From an uncultured Peptostreptococcaceae bacterium (GTDB lineage Bacteria; Bacillota; Clostridia; Peptostreptococcales; Anaerovoracaceae), in assembly GCA_949740445.1 (NCBI GenBank), contig CATJIF010000088.1, positions 1 to 64,000 of the forward strand: a stretch of DNA of 64,000 nt, read 5' to 3'. Position numbers and translations under genes: made by a program. Under the pieces are notes generated by a model that was not told where the DNA came from, made no database searches, and was given only the letters and a program-made list of their open reading frames with translations. This document shows positions 37,764 to 46,262 of this stretch, in pieces; position 1 is the stretch's first letter; the number at the start of each line of letters is the position of its first letter.

Positions 37764-39304
37764 AGAAAAAGATAGACGCATACATTGCAGAAAAAAGAAC
37801 CGCTATGATAAAGGATATCATAGATTTGGTGAACATGGAAAGCATCAACGGAAACCGGGAGGAGAACCTTCGGGCCCTGCGTCACATCCTGCGCAGGGCC
37901 GAGGATATGGGCATGAAAACCACGATTTCCTCCAAGGAGGATGTAGGCGTCGTCGAGATCGGCCAGGGGGAAGAGATCGTGGGAATTTTAACCCATGTGG
38001 ATGTGGTCGGCGTAGGCGACCTGCAAAAGTGGAACCATCCGCCCTTTGAAGGGAAAATTGCCAAAGGCTATCTCTGGGGGCGCGGCGTGGTGGATGACAA
38101 AGGGCCTGCCGTCATGTGCCTCTACGCCATGAAAGCCATGCTGGATCTGCACATTCCGCTGAATAAGCGCATCTGGCTGATCGTCGGAACCAGCGAAGAA
38201 TCGGAATGGGTGGATATCCAGACATTCAAAGAGGAATTTGAACTGCCTTCCTACGGCTTTTCGCCCGACGGGGATTTTCCCATTTACAACAGGGAAAAGG
38301 GATACTGCGACGTGGAGCTGCTGTTTAAGGAGCCATGTCTGGATATCCTGGAGCAGGTGGAGGCAGGGGACAGCCCCAACACCATTCCATCCAAGGCGGT
38401 TTTTAAGATCCGGAATCAAGAAGCCCTGACCTTTCACGGAATTTCCTGTCACAGCTCCGTGCCGGGCATGGGAATCAACGCCATAGAAAAGATGATCGTG
38501 GCCCAGGGATTTCGCACGGAGTTTAATTTTATCCGGTTTATCAGCGATTTTCTCTCCAAGGATTACAACGGCAGCAAGCTGAAAATCGACGATCCCAAAT
38601 GGGCGGAAAATGACAGGCTGGAGAAAACCATCGTGGTGCCGACGATAATACAGCTGACCGAAGAGGGCGTAAAGCTGAACATCAACATGCGGCTCTGGTT
38701 CGACGTAACCTTCGAAAAGGTGCGAGGCGCTTTCGAGAGATTTGCAGAGACATACAATTATACTTTTCGGATTTCCGATTTTCAGAAGGCGATGGAAGTT
38801 TCGGAAGAAGAGCCATTTCTGCAGGTGATGGCAGAGGTGTATGAGAGTTATGGGCTAAAATCATCCTTTCAGATGGCGCTGGGTACCTCCTATGCCAAAT
38901 CCATGGAGCACTTCGTCAGCTGGGGGCCGGTTTTCGAGACAGAGCCCAGCTGCGCCCACATGGAAAACGAGCGGATCTCTATCGAATCCATGATCCTTGC
39001 CGCTCAAATGTACGCCGGCTTTCTGGCGAGAACGGCAAGCCCCCTGGATGAGTTTAAAGAAAAACAAGATAGCATGTCCAGCCTGGAAAAGGGATTTTAT
39101 CTGCTGGGGCTGTTTGCCCAGCCGCCCTATCGCTTTGATGTGCCCACCTTAGCGGCGCTGACGGGGATGAACCGCACCACCGTGTATCGAAATTTGAGTT
39201 CCATGGAGAAGGCGGGATTTTTAGTGCGGGACGAAGAGACGAAAACGTATATTCTCGGACCCATGGCAGAAAAGCTGTATCGTGGGTTCTGCGCAGAAAA
39301 ATAA
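37760..39304 (+). CDS. M20 dipeptidase fused to a C-terminal IclR-type DNA-binding domain
   Basis: The 514-residue product joins two domains. Residues 1-430 form a PepV/ArgE-like M20 peptidase: His79 and Asp81 in ILTHVDVV, Asp112 in GVVDDKGP, Glu146/147 in GTSEESEW. Residues 439-514 read as an IclR N-terminal winged helix: SLEKGFYLLGLF, then LAALTGMNRTTVYRNLSSME, then AGFLVRDEETKTYILGP with the conserved YxLG turn. IclR regulators normally have this domain at the N-terminus in front of a ligand-binding domain. Here a peptidase takes the effector position, so the enzyme could act as a substrate-sensing regulator. The start overlaps the upstream stop (ATGA). Confidence 0.86.
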   Translation: MKKKIDAYIAEKRTAMIKDIIDLVNMESINGNREENLRALRHILRRAEDMGMKTTISSKEDVGVVEIGQGEEIVGILTHVDVVGVGDLQKWNHPPFEGKIAKGYLWGRGVVDDKGPAVMCLYAMKAMLDLHIPLNKRIWLIVGTSEESEWVDIQTFKEEFELPSYGFSPDGDFPIYNREKGYCDVELLFKEPCLDILEQVEAGDSPNTIPSKAVFKIRNQEALTFHGISCHSSVPGMGINAIEKMIVAQGFRTEFNFIRFISDFLSKDYNGSKLKIDDPKWAENDRLEKTIVVPTIIQLTEEGVKLNINMRLWFDVTFEKVRGAFERFAETYNYTFRISDFQKAMEVSEEEPFLQVMAEVYESYGLKSSFQMALGTSYAKSMEHFVSWGPVFETEPSCAHMENERISIESMILAAQMYAGFLARTASPLDEFKEKQDSMSSLEKGFYLLGLFAQPPYRFDVPTLAALTGMNRTTVYRNLSSMEKAGFLVRDEETKTYILGPMAEKLYRGFCAEK

Positions 39305-39324
39305 AGGAGAAGCAGGAGGCCATT

Positions 39325-40668
39325 TTGACGTACATAGAAAAAAATAAAGAGAAAATGATAACGGATTTAACGGGCTGCCTGTCCATTGAAAGCGTTTCGC
39401 AGGACAAGGACAAAGTAGAAGAAGCGCTGGACTATGTGCTGCGCCTGGCAGAAGACATGGGCATGAAGACAGAAAAGCTCCTGGATGGGCAGGTGGGCAC
39501 AGTAGAAATCGGGCAGGGCAGCGAAACTCTGGGCATTCTGACCCACGTCGACGTAGTAAGCCCGGGAAACCAGGCCCTTTGGATCTGCCATCCCTTCCAG
39601 GGCCAAGTCTTGGATGGGAGAATCTACGGCAGGGGCGCTCTGGACGACAAAGGGCCGCTGATTGCCAGTCTGCACGCGATGAAGGCAGCCATGGAAGAGG
39701 GGAGGCCGTTTTACAAGAAAGTGCGGATGATCATCGGCACTCAGGAGGAAGTGGAGTGGACGGATATGGATGCGTACGTAAAATCCTATCCGCTGCCCGA
39801 CTACGGCTTTACGCCGGATGGAGAATTTCCCATCCTCAACATTGAAAAAGGCGGCGTGGATGCGGTAATTCGCTTCCCCCTGGCCCCTTCGGCCGCACAG
39901 AGCGGAGAAACTACAGGGGACGGAAATGAAGTTTATGTAAACTATATTTCCGGAGGCACAGCGTCGAACATTATCCCGGGGCTTTGCACGGTTACATTGT
40001 CCGACGGAAGCACTATTACCGCGGAGGGAAAAGCCGTGCACTCCTCCAGGCCGGAAAAGGGAGAAAACGCGATTTTAGCTATGGAAAACACCCTGAATGC
40101 CATGGCTCTTGCCCCCTGCGACCTGCTGGAAAAAATCCATATGATCGGACAACGGTTTTCCGACATGTACGGCAGCGGCATCGGCCTTGCCTGCGACGAG
40201 GAATATTACAAAGGAGAGTTTGTTCATAAAAATGTGGTTTCGCCTACGATGATAGAATCCGGCGAGGATTATCTGGATTTGACGGTCAATATCCGCTTTT
40301 CCTGCCTCTTTACAGAAGCCCAGGTCTGCGATGCCCTTCGCAGGTTCTGCGCAGAGGAGGGCGGGGAGCTGAGGGAGTGCCTGTCTCTGCCCGCCGTCTA
40401 TGTCAGCAGAGAAGAGCCCTATCTGCAGAAGCTGGCAGAAGCCTACGAGCAGGAAACCGGGCTGAAAAACGAATTTGCCTTAGCCTACGGCGGTTCTTAC
40501 GCAAAAACCATGCCCAAGATGGTTTCTTGGGGACCGATTTTGCCGGGCATGGAAGATACCTGCCACGAAGAAAACGAGTACATCGCTATCAACGACTTTC
40601 TGACCAATTTCAGAATCTATTACCAGGCGATTCTGAAAATCGCAAAGAGCGAAGAAAGCTTTCTGTAA
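39325..40668 (+). CDS. M20 family dipeptidase (PepV-like)
   Basis: The third peptidase of the operon, 447 residues, closely related to the peptidase part of the gene before it (ILTHVDVVSPGN, GRGALDDKGP, GTQEEVEW) but without the DNA-binding extension. His74 and Asp76 are metal ligands. Start is a TTG at 39325 with AGGAGG (39314-39319) 5 bases upstream. The similarity in the first 130 residues suggests a tandem duplication followed by divergence and, in the other copy, gain of the IclR domain. Confidence 0.88.
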   Translation: MTYIEKNKEKMITDLTGCLSIESVSQDKDKVEEALDYVLRLAEDMGMKTEKLLDGQVGTVEIGQGSETLGILTHVDVVSPGNQALWICHPFQGQVLDGRIYGRGALDDKGPLIASLHAMKAAMEEGRPFYKKVRMIIGTQEEVEWTDMDAYVKSYPLPDYGFTPDGEFPILNIEKGGVDAVIRFPLAPSAAQSGETTGDGNEVYVNYISGGTASNIIPGLCTVTLSDGSTITAEGKAVHSSRPEKGENAILAMENTLNAMALAPCDLLEKIHMIGQRFSDMYGSGIGLACDEEYYKGEFVHKNVVSPTMIESGEDYLDLTVNIRFSCLFTEAQVCDALRRFCAEEGGELRECLSLPAVYVSREEPYLQKLAEAYEQETGLKNEFALAYGGSYAKTMPKMVSWGPILPGMEDTCHEENEYIAINDFLTNFRIYYQAILKIAKSEESFL

Positions 40669-40794
40669 CGCGTAAGGCGGAAAACACCAGCAAAGCTTGA
40701 GGATTTTTTGAGATTTACACTATATACTCTCCTTATCCGAAGGGAAGGGCATGGGGCTCTGCCCGCCGGATATCAAAAGGAGGGTATTTTATTT

Positions 40795-41469
40795 ATGAAT
40801 ATTTATGTGAGGGACGTTTCCAAAATTTACGGAACGGACGAAGCGGGGGTGGTTGCCCTGGACCACGCCCACATGACAGTCCACGCTGGCGACTTTATTT
40901 CCATCATGGGGCCATCCGGCAGTGGAAAGAGTACGCTTCTGCACATCGTCAGCGGCCTGGAAGCTCCCACATCCGGAAGCGTGCTTTACGGCGATACGGA
41001 CATCCATGCGGGAAATGACAGGCAGCTATCCGCTTTCCGACGCCGCAACATCGGCTTTATTTTTCAGCAGTTCAACCTGCTTCCTGTGCTCAGCGCTCAG
41101 GAAAACATCGTTATGCCGCTGCTTTTAGATAAACGGCAGCCGGATGAGGCGTATCTGAAGGAGCTGACCGGGCTCTTGGGGATAGAGGCGCGGCTGTCCC
41201 ATCTGCCGCATCAACTCTCCGGCGGACAGCAGCAGCGCGTGGCCATCGCCCGCGCCTTGATCGCAAAGCCAAAGATTATTTTCGCCGATGAGCCCACGGG
41301 CAATCTGGACAGCAAAAGCGGTAGCGAGGTAATGAAGCTTCTGTGCCGCATTCAGGAAGCCACAAATCAAACGCTGATCGTCATCACCCACGATTCCCGC
41401 ATTGCTGCCATGGCTAAGCGGCGCTTAGTCATCGTTGACGGCGTACTCTCGGAGGTGACGGCACAGTGA
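40795..41469 (+). CDS. ABC transporter ATP-binding protein (MacB/LolD type)
   Basis: A 224-residue ATPase that works with the FtsX-type permease downstream. Walker [10 protein letters not shown] is at residues 39-47, the Q-loop at [10 protein letters not shown], signature [15 protein letters not shown] and Walker [14 protein letters not shown] in the second half, and the switch His in VITHD. AAAAGGAGGG (40775-40784) supports the ATG at 40795. This class usually exports lipoproteins, peptides or antibiotics, or works without transport. The permease start overlaps the stop (GTGA). The gap of 126 bases after the peptidases holds no obvious terminator. Confidence 0.94.
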   Translation: MNIYVRDVSKIYGTDEAGVVALDHAHMTVHAGDFISIMGPSGSGKSTLLHIVSGLEAPTSGSVLYGDTDIHAGNDRQLSAFRRRNIGFIFQQFNLLPVLSAQENIVMPLLLDKRQPDEAYLKELTGLLGIEARLSHLPHQLSGGQQQRVAIARALIAKPKIIFADEPTGNLDSKSGSEVMKLLCRIQEATNQTLIVITHDSRIAAMAKRRLVIVDGVLSEVTAQ

Positions 41470-43949
41470 AAACCTATCGAAGCATTGCCTGGAAGGAACT
41501 GAAGGCACAGCGGGTTACTGCAATTCTGATTTTTATCGCCATCATCATGTCCACCGTAACTACGACAGTGGTCGGCCAGTCTGTGGGCATCCTGCAGTCC
41601 ATGCGCGCAGAGCAGGCGGCCGGGCTGAACGGAAACCGCTATGCATCTTTCCATCAGCTGAGTCAGGAGCAGGCGGAAGCTCTGCGAAGGGACGACCGCC
41701 TCTTCGATGTGGGGGAAATCCTCACCGTCGGAAGCATGGAGCTAAACAACAGCGGGCTGACGCTGTTTTTACGGGAATATCATCACGATGCGCTTGCGAT
41801 GTATCCGTCTTTGGGAAAGGTGAAGGAGGGGCGCCTGCCGGAAAACGGCGAAGAAATCGCGCTGCCGGCGGATGTCATGCAAACCTTGGGGCTTACCGCT
41901 GCCGTGGGCGACAGGATTTCTCTAACGCTTTCCATTGCTCGCATGGATGGCTCTATTCCCAGGTATGAATATTGCGCCGATTTTACGCTGACTGCTGTAT
42001 TGGAGAGCAACTACACCGGCTATGCTACGGGCACGGTCGACGGCATCGTGGGTATTGGCGCGGCAAAGCGGCTGCTGCCAAAGGAATATCAGCTCTATTC
42101 GGCGGATTTTAAAACGAAGAGCCGGACGGAGTTTCAGAGCATTGTCAACGAGCTTGCAAATGAGCTGGGAATCGAAGAAAAGAATACTCAATATAACTGG
42201 GTGCTGCTGGATGCCATGGGCATCGCTTACGACGAAGCGAAAGGCTTTAGCACAGACACTGGGTTTTCCTTTATGGCGCTGGCCTGCGCACTGGTGGGCG
42301 CACTGATGCTGCTTGCGGCAGGGCTGGTGATCTACAACGTTTTAAAAATCTCCGTCACGAAAAAAATCCGGCAATATGGAACGCTGCGCGCCATCGGCGC
42401 CCGGAGGCGGCAGCTTTACATTCTGATTTCCCTGCAGCTTTTGCTCCTCTGCAGTGCGGGCATTCCCTGCGGCATCCTGCTGGGGTTGCTCTGTACAAAA
42501 GGCGTGCTGATTGCGGCCACGGGATTTCTAAACCCGCAGCTGTTTATGGTGGACAGCGCTCAGGAGCTTTCTGCTGCCATCGAGGCATCCAGGACCGCAG
42601 ACGTGTTGCCGCTGCTTGCAAGCGTAGCAGTGACATTGGCGTTTGCCGCCTTCGCTTCCTTTCCGGCGGCCCGGTACGCATCGCGGGTGTCTCCTACGGT
42701 TGCCATGGCAGGAAGGGTACAGCCCATCCGGCGGCGGGTGAAGAGATACAAGCCCATCCGCAACGTAGAAGCGTACTATGCTGGGCTGAACCTGAAGCGC
42801 AGCCCCGGAAGAACAGCCATTACAATCCTTTCCTTAGTGATGAGCATTACCGTCTTTGTGGCGCTGCAGAGCTTTACCGGATTGCTGGATACCAGCAGCG
42901 CTGTCAGGGATATGCACCTGGGCGATTACGCTGTCAGCGGTGAGGGCGCGGGAATCAGCGCGCAGGCGGCAGACGCGCTTTTGCGCCACCAGGCGGTGGA
43001 GCATCTGTCCACTGTGCGGCTTTCGGTATTTCTGCCGGAAGAAGGCATGGCGCCGCTTCCCTTTTCTACAGACCTGATGCTGCAATCCCACGAAAGCCTG
43101 CAGCTTGCAGGCATCGACGAAGAACGCCTGCTTGCCTATGCGGATGGCCTGACCGAAAACGATAAGGAAGAGCTGCTTGCAGGCACCGCCTGTCTGGTCA
43201 AAAATCCCATTCCCTTTTCCTACGGCGATATGGAGGTATCCTTTACCCAGCTTGCAACAGATGACTGGATTACCGTAGGGGAGCGGAGTCTGCGCGTGGC
43301 CGGCATCGTGGATGCGCCGGTTACGGTCAACAACGAAGGCTTTATCAACGGCGTGCAGATCATTACGGGGGATCAGGTATATTGCAGCCTGATGAACGAC
43401 GACCATTTCAGCGAAGTGTATCCTGCCTTGAGAGAAGGTGCGGATGCAGATGCCTTTGAGGACTGGCTTTCCCAGTGGTGCGCAAAATTCCCCGGAACCC
43501 ATTACCTGTCGTACCGCCAGTCGGATGCGCAGATGGAGGAAAGCTTTGCCCAGCTTCGCACGCTTTGTCAGGCGCTGATTTTCTTTATAGGAACCATCGG
43601 CATCCTGAACATCATCAATACCGTATACAGCAATATTCACACCCGCGTGGCAGAAATCGGCGTGCAGCGGGCTATGGGCATGAGCGCGGAAAGCCTCTGC
43701 AGAACATTTTTCTGGGAAGCTGCATATTACGGCATGTTCGCCTCCGTTGGCGGCGGCGTGCTGGGCTACCTGTGCACCGTGGTTATTTCGGCAGCAGCAA
43801 ACGATGCCATGCAGCTGACCGCTGTTCCCATAGCGGCGATTGGGCAGGCCTCTGCCGTCTCCATTGCCGCCTGCCTGCTGGCAACCGCCGTTCCTTTGCG
43901 CGGCGCGAAGAGACGCAGCATCGTCGAATCCATCCGGAGTGTGGAGTAG
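41466..43949 (+). CDS. FtsX-type ABC transporter permease
   Basis: An 827-residue permease with the two-FtsX-domain layout: one helix at the N-terminus (about 17-38), a large extracellular domain, a three-helix FtsX block at about 265-400, another helix at about 455-475, a second extracellular domain and a final FtsX block (about 695-810) with RVAEIGVQRAMGMS, the usual coupling helix. It starts at a GTG overlapping the ATPase stop. Such pairs often confer resistance to peptide antibiotics when next to a sensor kinase, but none is adjacent here. A terminator follows at 43997. Confidence 0.92.
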   Translation: MKTYRSIAWKELKAQRVTAILIFIAIIMSTVTTTVVGQSVGILQSMRAEQAAGLNGNRYASFHQLSQEQAEALRRDDRLFDVGEILTVGSMELNNSGLTLFLREYHHDALAMYPSLGKVKEGRLPENGEEIALPADVMQTLGLTAAVGDRISLTLSIARMDGSIPRYEYCADFTLTAVLESNYTGYATGTVDGIVGIGAAKRLLPKEYQLYSADFKTKSRTEFQSIVNELANELGIEEKNTQYNWVLLDAMGIAYDEAKGFSTDTGFSFMALACALVGALMLLAAGLVIYNVLKISVTKKIRQYGTLRAIGARRRQLYILISLQLLLLCSAGIPCGILLGLLCTKGVLIAATGFLNPQLFMVDSAQELSAAIEASRTADVLPLLASVAVTLAFAAFASFPAARYASRVSPTVAMAGRVQPIRRRVKRYKPIRNVEAYYAGLNLKRSPGRTAITILSLVMSITVFVALQSFTGLLDTSSAVRDMHLGDYAVSGEGAGISAQAADALLRHQAVEHLSTVRLSVFLPEEGMAPLPFSTDLMLQSHESLQLAGIDEERLLAYADGLTENDKEELLAGTACLVKNPIPFSYGDMEVSFTQLATDDWITVGERSLRVAGIVDAPVTVNNEGFINGVQIITGDQVYCSLMNDDHFSEVYPALREGADADAFEDWLSQWCAKFPGTHYLSYRQSDAQMEESFAQLRTLCQALIFFIGTIGILNIINTVYSNIHTRVAEIGVQRAMGMSAESLCRTFFWEAAYYGMFASVGGGVLGYLCTVVISAAANDAMQLTAVPIAAIGQASAVSIAACLLATAVPLRGAKRRSIVESIRSVE

Positions 43950-43996
43950 CTTTAGAGCCATGTTCCGCCTGTCATTTCAGTTTCATTATAAATGAT

Positions 43997-44028
43997 AAAA
44001 GCCCAGAACGCTCAGTTCCGGGCTTTTT
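43997..44028 (+). terminator. Terminator, possibly bidirectional
   Basis: AAAAGCCCAGAAC (43997-44009) pairs with GTTCCGGGCTTTT (44015-44027), one mismatch, with T's after it and A's before it, so it could also serve the opposite-strand MATE gene that ends at 44111. Confidence 0.8.
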
Positions 44029-44110
44029 AAAAGGCATCTTTTATTAAACTGATGATTGAACGTTCTTTCTGATTGCGCTTTAAGACTGAGAGCACAGCCC
44101 GTGGCTGCAC

Positions 44111-45493
44111 TTATGCGCTCTGGACACTCTCTGCATCGGTGAGAACGTTAATCCACTGGCCGCTGCGGTAGCGCCAGTAACACACAATGTCCTTGATGCC
44201 CTCGGCCATAGCCACAAGCGCTGCCACCCAGGGCAGGGGCCAGGCAAATACAAGCACGCCTAAAAATGCCAGCGGCACTTGCACCAGGACATTGCCTATG
44301 GTATCCACCACCATGCAGAATGTAGTGTCGCCGCCGGCCCGCAGAATGCCGCAGATCAGGATATAGCACAGCATCTTCGGCGTCATGGCGATGGCCAGTA
44401 CAAAGAGCACGGACATCAGAAGCTGCGTCGTATCTGCATCAAAGCCGTACACGGCAGCCACCGGGCCGCGCATGAATAAGATCACCAGCGTCATAACGAC
44501 GTTCAGCCCCATGGTAATTTTCAGCGATTCGGAGGCCTGCCTGCGGGCGAGGTCCCGCTGCGCCCGGCCCAAAGATTCGCCGATAATAACCGAAGAGGCA
44601 TTGCCCACGCCGAAAAAGACCGACTGGAAAAACTCCGAGACCACATTGGCCACCTGAGATACGGCCAGGGCTGCTGCGCCCAGCATTCCGTAGGCCACGT
44701 AGATCAGCGCCACGGACAGCGCCCAGATGCTTTCGCTGGCAACTACGGGCATGGCTGTTTTCAGCACCTTGAAAAACTGGCTGCGTTCAAAGCGCAATTC
44801 CGCCGGCGTCGCTTTCAGCGGATGTTCTTTCTGGCTGTACACAAAGGCCACCAGCAGTACAAATTCCAAAACGCGGGCGATCAGCGTAGCGATGGCCGCT
44901 CCGCGGATGGACAGCATAGGAAACCCGAATTTTCCGTAGATTAAGCAGTAATTTAACCCGGCGTTGACGAAGATGGCAAAGCCGTTAATCAAGGTCGGTA
45001 TTTTTAAGTTCTGAATCGCCCGGCAATTGTACGATACAGCGTAGGACATACCGGCAAAAAGATAGGAAAAGCAGGCGATGCGAAGGTAAGCCGTTCCCAG
45101 CTGGATTACATTGGCCTCCCTGGAAAAAATCCACAGAATTTGCGGCGCAAACAGAAATCCGGCGACTACGGTCGCCGCTGCCAGGATAAAGCCTACCACA
45201 TAATCAATCCCCAGGATCTTGCGGATGCTTTTTACGTCGCGCAGTCCCCAGTACTGCGAAGTGTAGACGGCGGCTCCGCTGTAAAAGCCAAAGCAGGCCA
45301 TGCTGAAAATAAAATAATACTGATTCGCCGAACCGACGGCAGCCAGCTCGTCCACGCCCACCCGGCCGATCATCAGCGTGTCGATGATATTCAGCCCGAT
45401 GGAAATAATGTTCTGAATGACCACGGGAATTCCTACCCGCACCATCTTTCTGTAGAAAGCGCTTCTATCGCTTCCGCTCAATCGAAATTCCAT
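44111..45493 (-). CDS. MATE family efflux transporter
   Basis: A 460-residue polytopic transporter with about 12 helices, exchanging cationic drugs or metabolites for Na+ or H+. Family signatures are PVVIQNIISIGLNIIDTLMIG in helix 1 (key residues N and DTLMIG), ELAAVGSANQYYF, and a second-half repeat AVSQVANVVSEFFQSVFFGVGNAS. It is intact and of usual length. It is transcribed opposite to the peptidase operon. An AT-rich TATAAT-like stretch lies upstream near 45560-45575, but I could not identify a -35 box. Confidence 0.93.
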   Translation of the reverse strand: MEFRLSGSDRSAFYRKMVRVGIPVVIQNIISIGLNIIDTLMIGRVGVDELAAVGSANQYYFIFSMACFGFYSGAAVYTSQYWGLRDVKSIRKILGIDYVVGFILAAATVVAGFLFAPQILWIFSREANVIQLGTAYLRIACFSYLFAGMSYAVSYNCRAIQNLKIPTLINGFAIFVNAGLNYCLIYGKFGFPMLSIRGAAIATLIARVLEFVLLVAFVYSQKEHPLKATPAELRFERSQFFKVLKTAMPVVASESIWALSVALIYVAYGMLGAAALAVSQVANVVSEFFQSVFFGVGNASSVIIGESLGRAQRDLARRQASESLKITMGLNVVMTLVILFMRGPVAAVYGFDADTTQLLMSVLFVLAIAMTPKMLCYILICGILRAGGDTTFCMVVDTIGNVLVQVPLAFLGVLVFAWPLPWVAALVAMAEGIKDIVCYWRYRSGQWINVLTDAESVQSA

Positions 45494-45682
45494 ACACTCT
45501 CCCCCAATTCTGTCGTTTTACGCGCTTTGCTTCTGCCTTCGGTCAAAAGCTGCATAACTTTAATTATACACGATATGATCCACTTTTTCATTATATATTC
45601 TAAAAAATGTGCGGCTTGGCTTTGCAGTTACAGCGTTTAGGCTAAAATAAGCAGAAAGAAGACTGTGAGAGAGGAGAAGTTC

Positions 45683-45775
45683 ATGGCGGAAAAAGATATT
45701 GCTGAAAAAACTTTGGAAGGTTACAACGGTGTATTTGCAGACATCACAACACCACGCTTATACATGACTTGCTGA
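45683..45775 (+). pseudogene. N-terminal scar of an Rpn-family nuclease/transposase gene
   Basis: A 30-codon ORF with GAGAGGAG upstream. MAEKDIAEKTLEGYNGVFADI matches the opening of the PD-(D/E)XK (Rpn-type) genes that are abundant in Lachnospiraceae, where DVFADIVNxLLF follows. Here homology breaks off right after FADI and the frame ends at 45773-45775. Everything downstream of the first 21 residues has been lost. Confidence 0.65.
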
Positions 45776-45782
45776 TACTTGA

Positions 45783-45826
45783 AAAGACAGGCATTTTCAC
45801 TGTTTTTGTGGATGCCTGTCTTTTTT
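45783..45826 (+). terminator. Perfect terminator hairpin
   Basis: AAAGACAGGCAT (45783-45794) pairs perfectly with ATGCCTGTCTTT (45812-45823), followed by T's. It may be the original terminator of the Rpn-type unit, retained after the deletion. Confidence 0.85.
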
Positions 45827-46250
45827 GAAGAAATATAGAATCGCCAGTGAAGAAATGCAGGATGGAGAGCGTGCAAAATACGGGGCAGAAATCATAAAGA
45901 AACTTTCTAAAGAACTGTTTGCAGAGTATGGAAAAGGATTTACAAAGACCAACTTATATACGTTTTATTCGTTCTATGAATTAAAGCGCAGCGATGGAGA
46001 TAATCCGACAATTGGCATTGTGCTTTGTGCTGATACGGATGAAGATATTGCTAGATACTCTGTTCTTAATGGGAACGAACAGTTATTTGCTTCCAAGTAT
46101 AAACTTTATCTGCCGACGGAAGAAGAACTGCGAGCGGAAATCGAAGCACAGAAAACAATCATTTTTGGAATTCTGCTAGTACCTGGAAGGGCTGTATGCA
46201 GAAGATGCCATCAGCCATTCCCTGTAAAGTACAAAAGCAATTTTGCCTAA
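45825..46250 (+). pseudogene. YhcG/DUF1016-type nuclease with the middle deleted
   Basis: A 141-codon frame without a proper start (TTG in the terminator T run). Residues 5-52 (GERAKYGAEIIKKLSKEL, EYGKGFTKTNLYTFYSFY) belong to the N-terminal DUF1016 domain of YhcG proteins. Residues 53-112 (NPTIGIVLCADTDEDIARYS, NEQLFASKYKLYLPTEEEL) belong to the far C-terminal nuclease domain. About 200 residues between them are missing, and the reading frame is kept across the join. The last 27 residues no longer resemble the family. Almost surely inactive. Confidence 0.78.
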
Positions 46251-46262
46251 AGCGCACAGGCG

